Position numbers and translations under genes: made by a program. This document shows positions 32,753 through 41,127 of a stretch of DNA of 64,000 nt, piece after piece. Each line of letters starts with the position of its first letter. Within the stretch, counting starts at the first letter, position 1. The notes beneath the pieces are model-generated. The model worked only from the letters and a program-made list of their open reading frames with translations. It made no database searches and was not told the DNA's origin. Location of the stretch: the NCBI RefSeq assembly GCF_004010955.1, contig NZ_CP025227.1, positions 2,852,001 through 2,916,000 of the forward strand. Direction: 5' to 3'. This DNA comes from Actinomyces wuliandei (GTDB lineage Bacteria; Actinomycetota; Actinomycetes; Actinomycetales; Actinomycetaceae).

Positions 32753-34030
32753 TCAGAAGGTGGGGATGAAGACCTCCACGCGGCGGTTGAGCTGACGCCC
32801 CGACGGGTTGTCCGAGCCGTCCTCGTTCTCGTTGGGCGCGACCGGCTGGGTCTCTCCGTAGCCGGTGGCCTCCATGGAGGCGGTCACACCCTGGCTGGTC
32901 AGCTCCTCGACGACAGCCTGGGCCCGCTCCTCGGACAGGGTCTGGTTGAAGGCCTCGTCAGACACGGAGTCGGTGTGGCCGTGGACCTGGATGGCCGGGG
33001 CGCCCGAGCCGGTCAGCACCGTGGCCAGGCTGCCCAGGGTCTGGGAGGCGTCGTCGCGGACCTCGGAGGAGCCGAAGTCAAAGAGCACGCTGTCCTCCAG
33101 GGTGATGAGCGTCCCGCAGGAGGTCACCGGCTGGATGGCGTCGATGGAGGGGAAGGAGCCGACCTTGCCCACCTGCGGCAGCGGGTCGGCGTCCACGGTC
33201 AGGGTCTCGATGGGACCGCTGACCAGGGCGGTCCCGTCGCCGCTGTTGGTGATGGACAGGGTGGGGTCGGAGTAGGTCCCTGAGCCGTCACCGTTGTTGG
33301 TGATCGTCACTGTGGGGTCAGAGTACGTGCCCGACCCGTCACCGTTGCTGGTGATCGTCACTGTGGGGTCAGAGTACGTGCCCGACCCGTCACCGTTGAC
33401 CGTCACGGACAGGGTGGGGTCGGAGTAGGTCCCCGACCCGTCACCGTTGCTGGTGATCGTCGCCGTGGGGTCAGAGTACGTGCCCGACCCGTCACCGTTG
33501 TTGGTGATCGTCACTGTGGGGTCAGAGTACGTGCCCGACCCGTCACCGTTGTTGGTCGTGGAGGAGCCCTCGGAGGAGGTGACTGCGGAGCCGTCACCAC
33601 CCAGCACGGTGTGCCCCGAGCCCGAGGCCAGCACGCCCGGTTCCTCGCAGCGGGCAGGCCCCACACTCACCCCGGGGACTGAGGCGACCTCCTGGGTCAG
33701 GTCGGGGGTGAACACGTCAGAGGACTCGGTGAGCAGGCTGAGGTCGGGCAGCGTGAACATGGGGACGGGCGGGATCTCCCCCAGCGCGTATCCAGGCACT
33801 GCGTTGTCCCCTCCAGGCGTGGGCGAGGCCGGACCTTCCGAGGACCCCGAGGAGCCCGCTGTGCCGTCCGGCTCCCGGGTCGCTGCCCCGGCGCCGGAGG
33901 TTGTGCCGTTGCCGGAGGAGTCGCCACTGGAGGGTCCGCCAGCAGTCAACGAGCAGGCAGTGAGGGAGACGGCGGTCAGGAGCGCACAAGCCAGGGCTGC
34001 CGAGCGCCGTACAGGGGAGCGATGTGTCAT
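32753..34030 (-). CDS. OmpA-domain lipoprotein with 17-residue tandem repeats
   Basis: The 425-residue protein has lipobox LTAC (Cys26), a low-complexity Ser/Gly linker and a small N-terminal segment (PPVPMFTLPDLSLLTESSD). It then has six 17-residue repeats NNGDGSGTYSDPTVTIT plus one degenerate copy (residues 160-278). Last comes an OmpA C-terminal, peptidoglycan-binding-type domain: VLFDFGSSEVRDDASQ, VHGHTDSVSDEAFNQTLSEE, ERAQAVVEEL and GRQLNRRVEVFIP. In Gram-positives this domain would tie a membrane lipoprotein to the wall. The Asp/Gly-rich repeats resemble calcium-binding strands. A TAGAGT box seven bases before the ATG suggests a leaderless mRNA separate from the kinase gene upstream. 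Confidence 0.85.
   Translation of the reverse strand: MTHRSPVRRSAALACALLTAVSLTACSLTAGGPSSGDSSGNGTTSGAGAATREPDGTAGSSGSSEGPASPTPGGDNAVPGYALGEIPPVPMFTLPDLSLLTESSDVFTPDLTQEVASVPGVSVGPARCEEPGVLASGSGHTVLGGDGSAVTSSEGSSTTNNGDGSGTYSDPTVTITNNGDGSGTYSDPTATITSNGDGSGTYSDPTLSVTVNGDGSGTYSDPTVTITSNGDGSGTYSDPTVTITNNGDGSGTYSDPTLSITNSGDGTALVSGPIETLTVDADPLPQVGKVGSFPSIDAIQPVTSCGTLITLEDSVLFDFGSSEVRDDASQTLGSLATVLTGSGAPAIQVHGHTDSVSDEAFNQTLSEERAQAVVEELTSQGVTASMEATGYGETQPVAPNENEDGSDNPSGRQLNRRVEVFIPTF
33248..33553 (-). repeat. Six 51-bp in-frame tandem repeats
   Basis: Each 51-bp unit encodes NNGDGSGTYSDPTVTIT or a close variant (TATIT, TLSVT, TLSIT). Units differ at only a few positions, so the array is likely to change in copy number between strains. 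A seventh unit (NSGDGTALVSGPIETLT) is diverged. Confidence 0.9.
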
Positions 34031-34037
34031 GGGAGGG

Positions 34038-34043
34038 ACTCTA
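34038..34043 (-). promoter_or_regulatory. -10 box, leaderless type, overlapping the kinase stop codon
   Basis: TAGAGT on the minus strand, then CCCTCCC (7 nt) and the ATG at 34030. Its first three bases are the TAG stop codon of the histidine kinase. Confidence 0.5.
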
Positions 34044-35138
34044 TGGGCTCGTTATCGCGTTGTCGTCTCTGCGCTGTCGCAGTCCTGCGACAGACGGCCC
34101 CGCCACCGGGAGGGACAGCCACACCCGTGTGCCCATGCCCTGCCGGGAGGTCATCCTCGCCCGGCCACCGTGACGACGCAGGATCGTGGCCACCAGCGAC
34201 AGGCCCAGCCCGGAGCCGGGCAGGCCGCGGGCGTTGCCCGCACGTCCCAGCTCGCTCCACACCACGGGCAGGTCTGCTGTGGGCACACCGATACCGGTGT
34301 CAGCCACCTCGACCACCACCGTGCCCGCCTCCTCCCGGCCTCGGACCTCGACAACACCTCCCGGGAGGGTGTACTTCGCGGCGTTGGACACCACGTTGTA
34401 GATCGCGGAGTAGAGCAGGTCACCGTCGCCACGCACGTGGGGCAGGGGCCAGGGCACCTGGGGCAGGTCCAGACGCATGTGGACCACCTGGTTCCTGGAG
34501 GCAGCCTCCTCGGCGACAGCCTGGACAGCGTCCTGGACGGTCTCCGCCAGGTCCACGTCCTCCAGGACCAGGGGCGCGGTCTCCAGGTCCGCCAGCTTGC
34601 GCAGATCTGCCACAAGGCGCCCCATGCGGCGGGCCTGGGCGTCTACAACGTCAGCCCGGGCGGGCAGGTCGGCGGGAGAGGTCCGAGGGAGGTCAGCCAC
34701 GGCCGCCCGCACGGCGGTCAGGGGGTTCTTCAGCTCGTGGTCCAGGCGCCGCAGGAACTGCTGGTGCTGCGCCCAGGCCTCCTCCTGGGCCTGACGCCGT
34801 GCACGCTCACCGGCGACGCGCAGGCGTCGGCGCACCAGGACCACGACCAGGGCCAGGGCCAGCAGGGCCGCGCCCGTCTCAAGCACGACCAGTGGCAGCG
34901 TCGCAGTCAGGGTGATGGTGGTGCGCGGAACGGTCAGGGACGCGGCCCCCGTCGCCACGACCACGACGAGCACAGCCAGGGTCCAGGCCCCGAGCCTGGG
35001 TCTGCGCGAGGAGGCGGCCCGACCCGTGACCTCGGACGCACCTGGCGCGCCCGGCGGCTCCGACGTGCTCGACGCCCCCGGCACGGCAGCAGCCGCCCGA
35101 GCATCCTCAGGCGCAGGCGCGGACAGGGCGCCCCTCAC
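34041..35138 (-). CDS. Sensor histidine kinase of the lipoprotein block
   Basis: The 365-residue kinase has a Pro/Ala-rich cytoplasmic N-terminus and two membrane segments (LAVLVVVVATGAASLTV and ALLALALVVVLV) with almost no extracellular loop. The phospho-acceptor is His134 in LDHELKNPLTAV. The ATPase domain has NVVSNAAKYT, VADTGIGV and GSGLGLSLVATI. With no input domain of its own, it probably senses through the membrane or through a partner such as the neighbouring lipoproteins. The GTG start overlaps the regulator stop as GTGA. It is followed directly by the OmpA-domain lipoprotein. Confidence 0.88.
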   Translation of the reverse strand: MRGALSAPAPEDARAAAAVPGASSTSEPPGAPGASEVTGRAASSRRPRLGAWTLAVLVVVVATGAASLTVPRTTITLTATLPLVVLETGAALLALALVVVLVRRRLRVAGERARRQAQEEAWAQHQQFLRRLDHELKNPLTAVRAAVADLPRTSPADLPARADVVDAQARRMGRLVADLRKLADLETAPLVLEDVDLAETVQDAVQAVAEEAASRNQVVHMRLDLPQVPWPLPHVRGDGDLLYSAIYNVVSNAAKYTLPGGVVEVRGREEAGTVVVEVADTGIGVPTADLPVVWSELGRAGNARGLPGSGLGLSLVATILRRHGGRARMTSRQGMGTRVWLSLPVAGPSVAGLRQRRDDNAITSP

Positions 35139-35911
35139 GCGTGGACCCTGGCGCGGAACCGGTACCCCACCGAGGGCACGGTCTCGACGTAGGTGGGCTG
35201 CGCGGCCGCGTCCCCCAGGACCTTACGGATCTCGCGGACACGGTGGTCCACCGCCCGCGTCGAGGCGGCGAAGTCGATCCCCCACAGGGCCGCCAGCAAG
35301 GCCTCACGCGTGTGCAGCTCACCGGGGTGACTCATGAGGTAGTCCAGGAGCATGGTCGCCTTGGGGGTCAGCGACAGCTCCCTGCCCGCGAGCGTCACCC
35401 GCCGGGAGGCGCGCTCCAGCACCAGGTCCCCGGCCACCAGGCGCGGTGCGGAGGTCAGCGGCTGGGTGCTCCCCTGGGTGCGGCGCAGCACCGCCCGAAT
35501 GCGCGAGGCCAGCTCGGCCGGGTCGAAAGGCTTGGACAGATAGTCGTCGGCACCGTCGTCCAGCGCGGAGACCCGCTCGTAGGAGGCGTCCACCTGGGTC
35601 AGGAGGATGATCGGGGTCCAGGCCCCATCCGCCCGGACCCGGCGGACAAGCTCACGACCGTCCATACGGGGCATGAGGACGTCGGAGACCACAATATCGA
35701 CGTCGCGGATCGCAAGAAGGTCCAGCGCCTCCACACCGTCAGAGGCCAGAAGCACCCGGTAGCCGCTGCGCTCCAGGTAGGGACCCAGCGAGCGGCGGAT
35801 GGCTGACTCGTCGTCCACGAGCAGGACGGTGGCCGTGGGGGCCGTGGGGGCCGCAGAAGTCGCGGACGCAACCGACTGTGGAGCGGACGGGACAGGGGTG
35901 GGCGCTGACAT
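35135..35911 (-). CDS. OmpR-family response regulator of the lipoprotein block
   Basis: The 258-residue regulator has a 27-residue Ala/Pro/Ser leader, then a receiver (TVLLVDDESAIRR, phospho-acceptor Asp77 in VSDVLMPRMDG, DDYLSKPFD) and a winged-helix domain (LSLTPKATMLLDYLMSHPGE, RAVDHRVREIRKVLG, VPSVGYRFRARV). The ATG at 35911 has a GAGGAGGA site ten bases upstream. The stop overlaps the kinase start as GTGA. It probably controls its own block, including the flanking DUF3060 lipoproteins; this is an inference from gene order. Confidence 0.88.
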   Translation of the reverse strand: MSAPTPVPSAPQSVASATSAAPTAPTATVLLVDDESAIRRSLGPYLERSGYRVLLASDGVEALDLLAIRDVDIVVSDVLMPRMDGRELVRRVRADGAWTPIILLTQVDASYERVSALDDGADDYLSKPFDPAELASRIRAVLRRTQGSTQPLTSAPRLVAGDLVLERASRRVTLAGRELSLTPKATMLLDYLMSHPGELHTREALLAALWGIDFAASTRAVDHRVREIRKVLGDAAAQPTYVETVPSVGYRFRARVHA

Positions 35912-36078
35912 GGGCGCGATCCTCCTCGGTGGTGCTCGGTGAGTCCTGGGGGCGCTCGGCAACCTCAGCCCCAGCCACTGACACCGCCCCCGTGATGCCA
36001 GCCACAGCGACCGGGGGCGTTGACCAGGCCGGGCGCCAGCGCCGCCAGGGGCAGCGCAGGAGCTGGACTACCTCAGTC

Positions 36079-36660
36079 CTAGCCGATCTGGGTGGCGATG
36101 TTGCCGGAGCCCATGTCGGTGACGTCCGGAGTGCCGCTGAGCCAGTAGACCTTGACGTCAGAGCCAGTGATCATGACCGTGCTGACGCTGCGTACGTAGA
36201 CGGTGACGTCGCTGCCCGCAACGGCCAGGGTGCCCACGTTCTCCGCAGCAACCGTGACTTCAGAGCCCAGGACGCCCAGCTCACCGTCGAGGTCACCCAC
36301 GAGGTTGACGCTCTCCCCCGACCCCGAGACGGCGTAGGAGCCGGAGACGGTCTGCCTGGTCCCGTTGCTGATGGCGTCCTGCCAGCCAGGATCGGTGATG
36401 TCGGAGGGGTCGCTGCCGGAGGTGCCCGAGCCAGCGTCGCCCTCAGAGTCTGCCGAGCCGCTGGCGCTGTCGGAGCCACTGGAGCCGTCCTGGCCCTGCG
36501 CCGCCTCGGTGGTGGCGTCACCAGAACCTGGAGAGTCAGCCCCACCGTCATCGGAGCCGCCGACCGCCACCGAGCAGGCCGTCAGGGACAGCCCCAGCAC
36601 AAGAGCTGCGGCAGGGGCCAGCAGGTATCGAGAGACACGAGAAGGGCAAGAAGCACGCAC
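36079..36660 (-). CDS. DUF3060 lipoprotein (second copy)
   Basis: The 193-residue protein has lipobox LTAC (Cys29), a linker of Gly/Ser/Asp repeats and a DUF3060 domain of short strands (VSGSYAVSGSGESVNLVG, LGSEVTVAAENVGTLAVAG, DVTVYVRSVSTVMITG, DVKVYWLSG). The order of strands matches the copy at 31983-32705, so the two are paralogs at the two ends of the block. The GTG start has GGAAAGGA upstream. It precedes the response regulator by about 170 bases. The function is unknown. Confidence 0.8.
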   Translation of the reverse strand: MRASCPSRVSRYLLAPAAALVLGLSLTACSVAVGGSDDGGADSPGSGDATTEAAQGQDGSSGSDSASGSADSEGDAGSGTSGSDPSDITDPGWQDAISNGTRQTVSGSYAVSGSGESVNLVGDLDGELGVLGSEVTVAAENVGTLAVAGSDVTVYVRSVSTVMITGSDVKVYWLSGTPDVTDMGSGNIATQIG

Positions 36661-37056
36661 AGGGATTCCTTTCCAGGGACGCTCACCGCAGCGGGAACAC
36701 TCACCGCGCTATCGCTGTGAAGCCTAGTGACCGCGTGACGCGGCCGCGTCGCGAGCCTGTCGCAGATCAGCGACAGGACAACACCCGGAAACCACACCTC
36801 GACCAGAAGACCTTGATACTGTGCTTTCCCATCGCATTTTCTGGGTGGAGGGTGGATATCCATTGAGTGAGTTCCACCTCAGCGGGAATCGTGCAAGGTA
36901 GGCTGCCACGAGTCTCGCCAGGCCGAAAGACGTCAACAGGAGCCGCTTTCATTCCAGTTCACCCTGACGGTCTCCCACCCCGAGCGCCGTGCCCGACCAG
37001 ACCAGTAGCCTCGTGCCCTGAACGCGTGACCCGCCTCAGTTGCACGCAGGGGCGCT

Positions 37057-37144
37057 AGCGCTCCCGCCCCGGGCGTGTGAGCCTGGCACTCCTCCGGGGG
37101 AACTCCTTGCCGAAGCGCTCCCACCCCGGGCGTGTGAGCCTGGC
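37057..37144. repeat. 31-bp direct repeat, two copies
   Basis: Copies at 37057-37087 and 37114-37144 begin AGCGCTCCC and contain CCCCGGGCGTGTGAGCC. They differ at one base and have a period of 57. Confidence 0.85.
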
Positions 37145-37245
37145 TCACACCGCTCCACCTGTGCTAAACGGTCTCCACCCAGGCCTGAACCGCGCCAGGC
37201 AAACCCCCGTTACTCCACCCCACCTGGAACAGCCATAACAACTAT

Positions 37246-37390
37246 ACCTGGCCCATGCCCACGACGACCGCTACAGGCCCGCTGCACGGTGTGGAGGCCT
37301 CCAACCTGGCCCATGCCCACGACGACCACTGGCCTCGTGTCCGAGAGAGGCCGCCTCGGTGCGGCCGCCTGCCCCACGCCCTCGACGACC
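37246..37390. repeat. 24-bp direct repeat, two exact and one diverged copy
   Basis: Copies at 37246-37269 and 37304-37327 are identical (ACCTGGCCCATGCCCACGAC, then GACC). A third at 37367-37390 is diverged. Spacings are 58 and 63. Confidence 0.8.
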
Positions 37391-37680
37391 ACTGGGCTGG
37401 AGGACAGGCTGGAACAGCCACAACAGGCACACAGGCGTCAGGGCCGAGTCCTCGAAAACGACCACATCCTCATAGATGCCCAATCCTCACAGATGACCGA
37501 CGTGCCAGTCGTTCTCTGACGATTTGGTACATTTCGGCAGTTGGTACATCTCGGTCCACCGCGCACCGCCCACCGCTCCGCCCCAGGTGGTGCCAGCGGC
37601 CCTGGTACCAGCCGCCTCAGCTCAGTGCTGACCAGACCCCGGCAACGAGGCAGGAAGCCACCACGACGCTACCAGCCGCC

Positions 37681-40600
37681 CTAGCCCCGACCGCCCCCTT
37701 CGGCACTGGCCGTCCTGGTACTGGCCCCCTTGACGCTGGCAGTCTTTGACGTGGTGCTGGCGGCCCCTGACGTCGCCCCGCCGCCTGCGGCCTTACGGGC
37801 CCCGGCCGTGCCTCCCGCCGTCCTGCGGGTGCTCGCCTTGCTGGCACCTGCCTTGCCAGTGCCCGCCTTGCTGCTGGCACCCGTCTTACGGGTGCTGCGC
37901 TTCTTAGCAGGCCCCTTGGCCCGCTTCTCAGCCAGCAGCTCGTAGGCGCGCTCCGCAGTGACTGTGGCAGGGTCGTCGCCCCGGCGCACGGTCACGTTGG
38001 TCTCCCCGTCGGTGAAGTACGGCCCAAAGCGGCCGTCCTTGATGACAACAGGACGCCCCGTGGCCGGGTCCGTGCCCAGCTCGCGCAGAGGAGGTCGCGC
38101 GGCAGAGTGCCCTCGGCGACGCTTCGGCTGGGAGAACAGCTCTAGGGCCTGCTCCAGGGTGACGGAGAAGATCTGCTCCTCGGCCTCCAGGGACCGCGAG
38201 TCCGACCCCTTCTTCAGATAAGGCCCGTAGCGGCCGTTCTGAGCAGTGATGTCCTCCCCGGACTCCGGGTCCTGCCCCACCACCCGAGGCAGGCTGAGCA
38301 AGTCGAGGGCCTGCTCCAGGGTGACCGTAGCCAGGTCCATCGACCTCAGCAGGCTCGCCGTGCGCGGCTTAGGCTTGGCGGCCTTCGTCCTCCTCGCTGT
38401 CTTTTTCCCAGTCTTCTGCGCGATCTCACCAGCCTGGTCGTCCGTGCCCGTCGCTGCGGCACCGTCAGCACCCTCCTCATCAGGCAGGACCTCGGTCACG
38501 TAGGGCCCATAGCGGCCGTCCCTGGCGATGATCATGTGACCGGTGGACGGGTCGGTCCCCAGCTCGCGGCCGTCGTCGGCAGCGCGGGCGAACAGCTCGC
38601 GCGCCTTGTCCAGGCTGAGCTCGTCGGGGGCGACGTCGCTAGGCACGTTCGCCCGCCGACCCTCAGCGTCCTCCAGGTAGGGGCCGTAACGCCCTACCCG
38701 CAAGGTCACGCCCTCACCGAGCTCAATGGAGTTCACCGCCCGCGCGTCAATCTCCCCCAGCCCGGCAACCAGCCCCCTGAGTCCGTGGAGCGTCAGCTCT
38801 GTGCCCCCGGTACCCCCATCATCCTCGGCGCCCCCGAGGTCCGCAGTGCCCTCAGCACGCTCAGCGTCCTCAGCACCCTCGGCGCCACCGCCCCCCTGCG
38901 AGCCGTTGTAGAAGCGGGACAGCCAGGCCACCCGGTCCTCCTCACCAGCGGCGATCCGGTCCAGGTCCCTCTCCATGGAGGCAGTGAAGTCGTAGTCGAC
39001 GAGCTCGGCGAAGTTCTCCTCCAGCAGGCGGGTGACAGAGAAGGCCAGCCACGTGGGCACCAGGGCCTGCCCACGGTGGTCCACGTAGCCACGGTCGGAG
39101 ATCGTCGACATGATCGAGGCGTAGGTAGAGGGACGCCCGATCTCACGCTCCTCCAGGGCCTTGACCAGGGAGGCCTCCGTGTAGCGGGGAGGCGGGGTGG
39201 TCTCGTGGCCGGAGGCCTCAGCCCTGAGAGCTGCCAGGTCCTGGCCCTGCGTCATGGCAGGCAGGCGCACGTCCTTGCCCGTGCCAGCTTTGCCAGCCCC
39301 GGAGGAGTCCTCGTAGCGCTCAGCGTCACGCCCCTCCTCGTAGGCTGCCAGGAAGCCACGGAAGGTAATGACCGTGCCCGAGGCACTTAGCCCCGCCACT
39401 GAGAACGTCGGCCCGGCGTCCCGGGAGCCACCCGCCGCAGGGGTCAGGGGCACCTCAACAGTCACCGTCGCGGTGGAGCCGACGGCGTCAGCCATCTGGG
39501 AGGCCACGGTGCGCCTCCAGATCAGCTCGTAGAGGCGGAACTGGGCGCCGCTGAGCTCACTGGTGACCTGGGCCGGGGTGCGGAAGTGGTCACCAGCGGG
39601 GCGGATCGCCTCGTGCGCCTCCTGAGCGCCCTTGGCCCGGGAGGCGTAGACCCTGGGACGCTGCGGGAGGTACTGGGAGCCGTAGAGCTCGGCCACCTGG
39701 GTCCGGGCCGCCTCCACAGCCTGGGAGGACAGCACCGTGGAGTCGGTACGCATGTAGGTGATGAAGCCGTTCTCGTACAGCCCCTGGGCCACACGCATCG
39801 TCTCACGGGGGTTCATCCGCAGCTTGCGCGAGGCCTCCTGCTGGAGGGTCGAGGTGGTGAACGGGGCGGCAGGACGACGCTTGTACGGCTTGTCCTCGAC
39901 AGAGGCCACTCGCGGCCGCCCGCGACCGACCGCCTCGGCGACGGCAGCCGCCCCCGCCTGGTGCAGGTGGACCACGGAGGCCTTGAGCGCGGCCGGACGC
40001 AGCTGGCCGTCGTCGTTGAAGTCGCGCCCGGTGGCCACCCTCCGTCCGTCCAGCGTGGTCAGACGGGCAGAGAAGACGGAGTCGTGCTGCTCCTGGGACT
40101 CCTGCTGGGACGGCGCAGACGCCGTTGGGGTGTCCGGGCTCCCGGGCAGCACAGTGCTCAGCTCAGCCTCCACCCTCCAGTAGGAGGCCGAGGTAAAGGC
40201 CATGCGCTCACGCTCACGCTCCACCACCAGGCGGGTCGCCACGGACTGGACCCGCCCGGCCGACAGCCCCGCCCGGACCTTGCGCCACAGGACCGGACTG
40301 ACCTCGTAGCCGACCAGCCGGTCCAGGATGCGCCTGGTCTCCTGGGCGTCCACCCGGTGAGTGTCCAGGTCACGCGTGCTGTCCAGGGCGCGGGCCACCG
40401 CCTCACGGGTGATCTCCGTGAAGGTCATGCGCCTGACCGGGATCGTGGGCTTGAGCACCTCCAGGAGGTGCCAGGCGATCGCCTCGCCCTCCCGGTCGTC
40501 GTCCGTGGCCAGGTAGAGCTCGTCAGCCCCCTTGAGCGCCTTCCGAAGCTGGGCGACCGTCTTCTTCTTGTCCGGGTTGACGACGTAGTAGGGGGTGAAG

Positions 40601-40785
40601 CCGTCCTCCACGTCCACAGCGAACTTGCCGTAGGGCCCTTTCTTCATCGAGGCAGGCAGTTCGGAGGGCTGCGGCAGGTCGCGAATGTGACCCACAGAGG
40701 CCTCGACGTCAAAGTCCTCCCCGAGGTACCCGGCGATAGAACGCACCTTGTTGGGGGACTCCACGATGACGAGCTTGGTGGACAC
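37681..40785 (-). CDS. topA: DNA topoisomerase I
   Basis: The 1034-residue type IA enzyme relaxes negative supercoils. It starts with the TOPRIM motif KLVIVESPNKVRSI and has the acidic triad in ATDDDREGEAIAWH, the hinge LSAGRVQSVATRLVVERE and the active Tyr in GFITYMRTDSTVLS. The C-terminal half has four GRYGPYL-type repeats of the TopA-C domain in place of zinc fingers. The end is a long Lys/Ala/Thr/Ser tail (about 80 residues), known in actinobacterial TopA to raise processivity. The GTG start at 40785 has GGAAGG upstream. The N-terminal half carries an unusual low-complexity insert (SQQESQEQ) near residue 225. Confidence 0.97.
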   Translation of the reverse strand: MSTKLVIVESPNKVRSIAGYLGEDFDVEASVGHIRDLPQPSELPASMKKGPYGKFAVDVEDGFTPYYVVNPDKKKTVAQLRKALKGADELYLATDDDREGEAIAWHLLEVLKPTIPVRRMTFTEITREAVARALDSTRDLDTHRVDAQETRRILDRLVGYEVSPVLWRKVRAGLSAGRVQSVATRLVVERERERMAFTSASYWRVEAELSTVLPGSPDTPTASAPSQQESQEQHDSVFSARLTTLDGRRVATGRDFNDDGQLRPAALKASVVHLHQAGAAAVAEAVGRGRPRVASVEDKPYKRRPAAPFTTSTLQQEASRKLRMNPRETMRVAQGLYENGFITYMRTDSTVLSSQAVEAARTQVAELYGSQYLPQRPRVYASRAKGAQEAHEAIRPAGDHFRTPAQVTSELSGAQFRLYELIWRRTVASQMADAVGSTATVTVEVPLTPAAGGSRDAGPTFSVAGLSASGTVITFRGFLAAYEEGRDAERYEDSSGAGKAGTGKDVRLPAMTQGQDLAALRAEASGHETTPPPRYTEASLVKALEEREIGRPSTYASIMSTISDRGYVDHRGQALVPTWLAFSVTRLLEENFAELVDYDFTASMERDLDRIAAGEEDRVAWLSRFYNGSQGGGGAEGAEDAERAEGTADLGGAEDDGGTGGTELTLHGLRGLVAGLGEIDARAVNSIELGEGVTLRVGRYGPYLEDAEGRRANVPSDVAPDELSLDKARELFARAADDGRELGTDPSTGHMIIARDGRYGPYVTEVLPDEEGADGAAATGTDDQAGEIAQKTGKKTARRTKAAKPKPRTASLLRSMDLATVTLEQALDLLSLPRVVGQDPESGEDITAQNGRYGPYLKKGSDSRSLEAEEQIFSVTLEQALELFSQPKRRRGHSAARPPLRELGTDPATGRPVVIKDGRFGPYFTDGETNVTVRRGDDPATVTAERAYELLAEKRAKGPAKKRSTRKTGASSKAGTGKAGASKASTRRTAGGTAGARKAAGGGATSGAASTTSKTASVKGASTRTASAEGGGRG

Positions 40786-41127
40786 GGGCGACCTTCCTCA
40801 CAGACGGGCGTGACGGGTGGTGGCGAGACAGGCCGACCGGCAGGCCCTCAGCCAGGACACGCCTGTACCCCGCTGTGCATCAGCCTCACAACCAGGCACG
40901 CCTACGCGTCCCAGACGTCCGGGAGCCGGTCGGGAACCGACAGGGACGGCCCCTCCCGGCCGACTGTAACGTATCGCGGCCGCCAGCACCTCGTAGCAGC
41001 CACGTCGTTGTGGAGACGGCCGTAAGGCCGTGGCGAGGCCGTGAAGAGGCCTTGGGAGCCACGGCTGCTGCGGGCCACACCCGCCGCCACGCCGGGAACC
41101 GCACGCCCAGACCCGGTCAGCCAGCCG
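40786..41127. other. No gene seen between topA and PAS protein
   Basis: About 340 GC-rich bases downstream of the first PAS-protein gene and upstream of topA, on the shared minus strand. It must contain the topA promoter, but I could not fix one with confidence. No hairpin of terminator quality was seen. Confidence 0.5.

Larger units (their letters stand above)
36661..37680. other. About 1 kb of noncoding DNA with direct repeats
   Basis: No supported gene lies between the DUF3060 gene and topA. The stretch holds two repeat families (separate entries) and, at 37485-37537, a degenerate copy of the sequence at 5641-5693. AT-richer sequence around 36780-36910 and 37500-37560 may hold promoters, but no -35/-10 pair is convincing. 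The last bases are the 3' flank of topA. Confidence 0.55.

Noticed and set aside
37246..37390. Possible CRISPR array from 24-bp repeats with about 34-39-bp gaps
   Set aside because: Only two exact copies and one diverged copy are present, spacer lengths differ, and no cas genes are in the window.
36867..37749. Several open frames of 60-160 codons in the gap before topA
   Set aside because: Codon use, lack of ribosome sites and repeat-derived sequence (VVVGMGQV repeated) argue that they are chance frames in GC-rich DNA.
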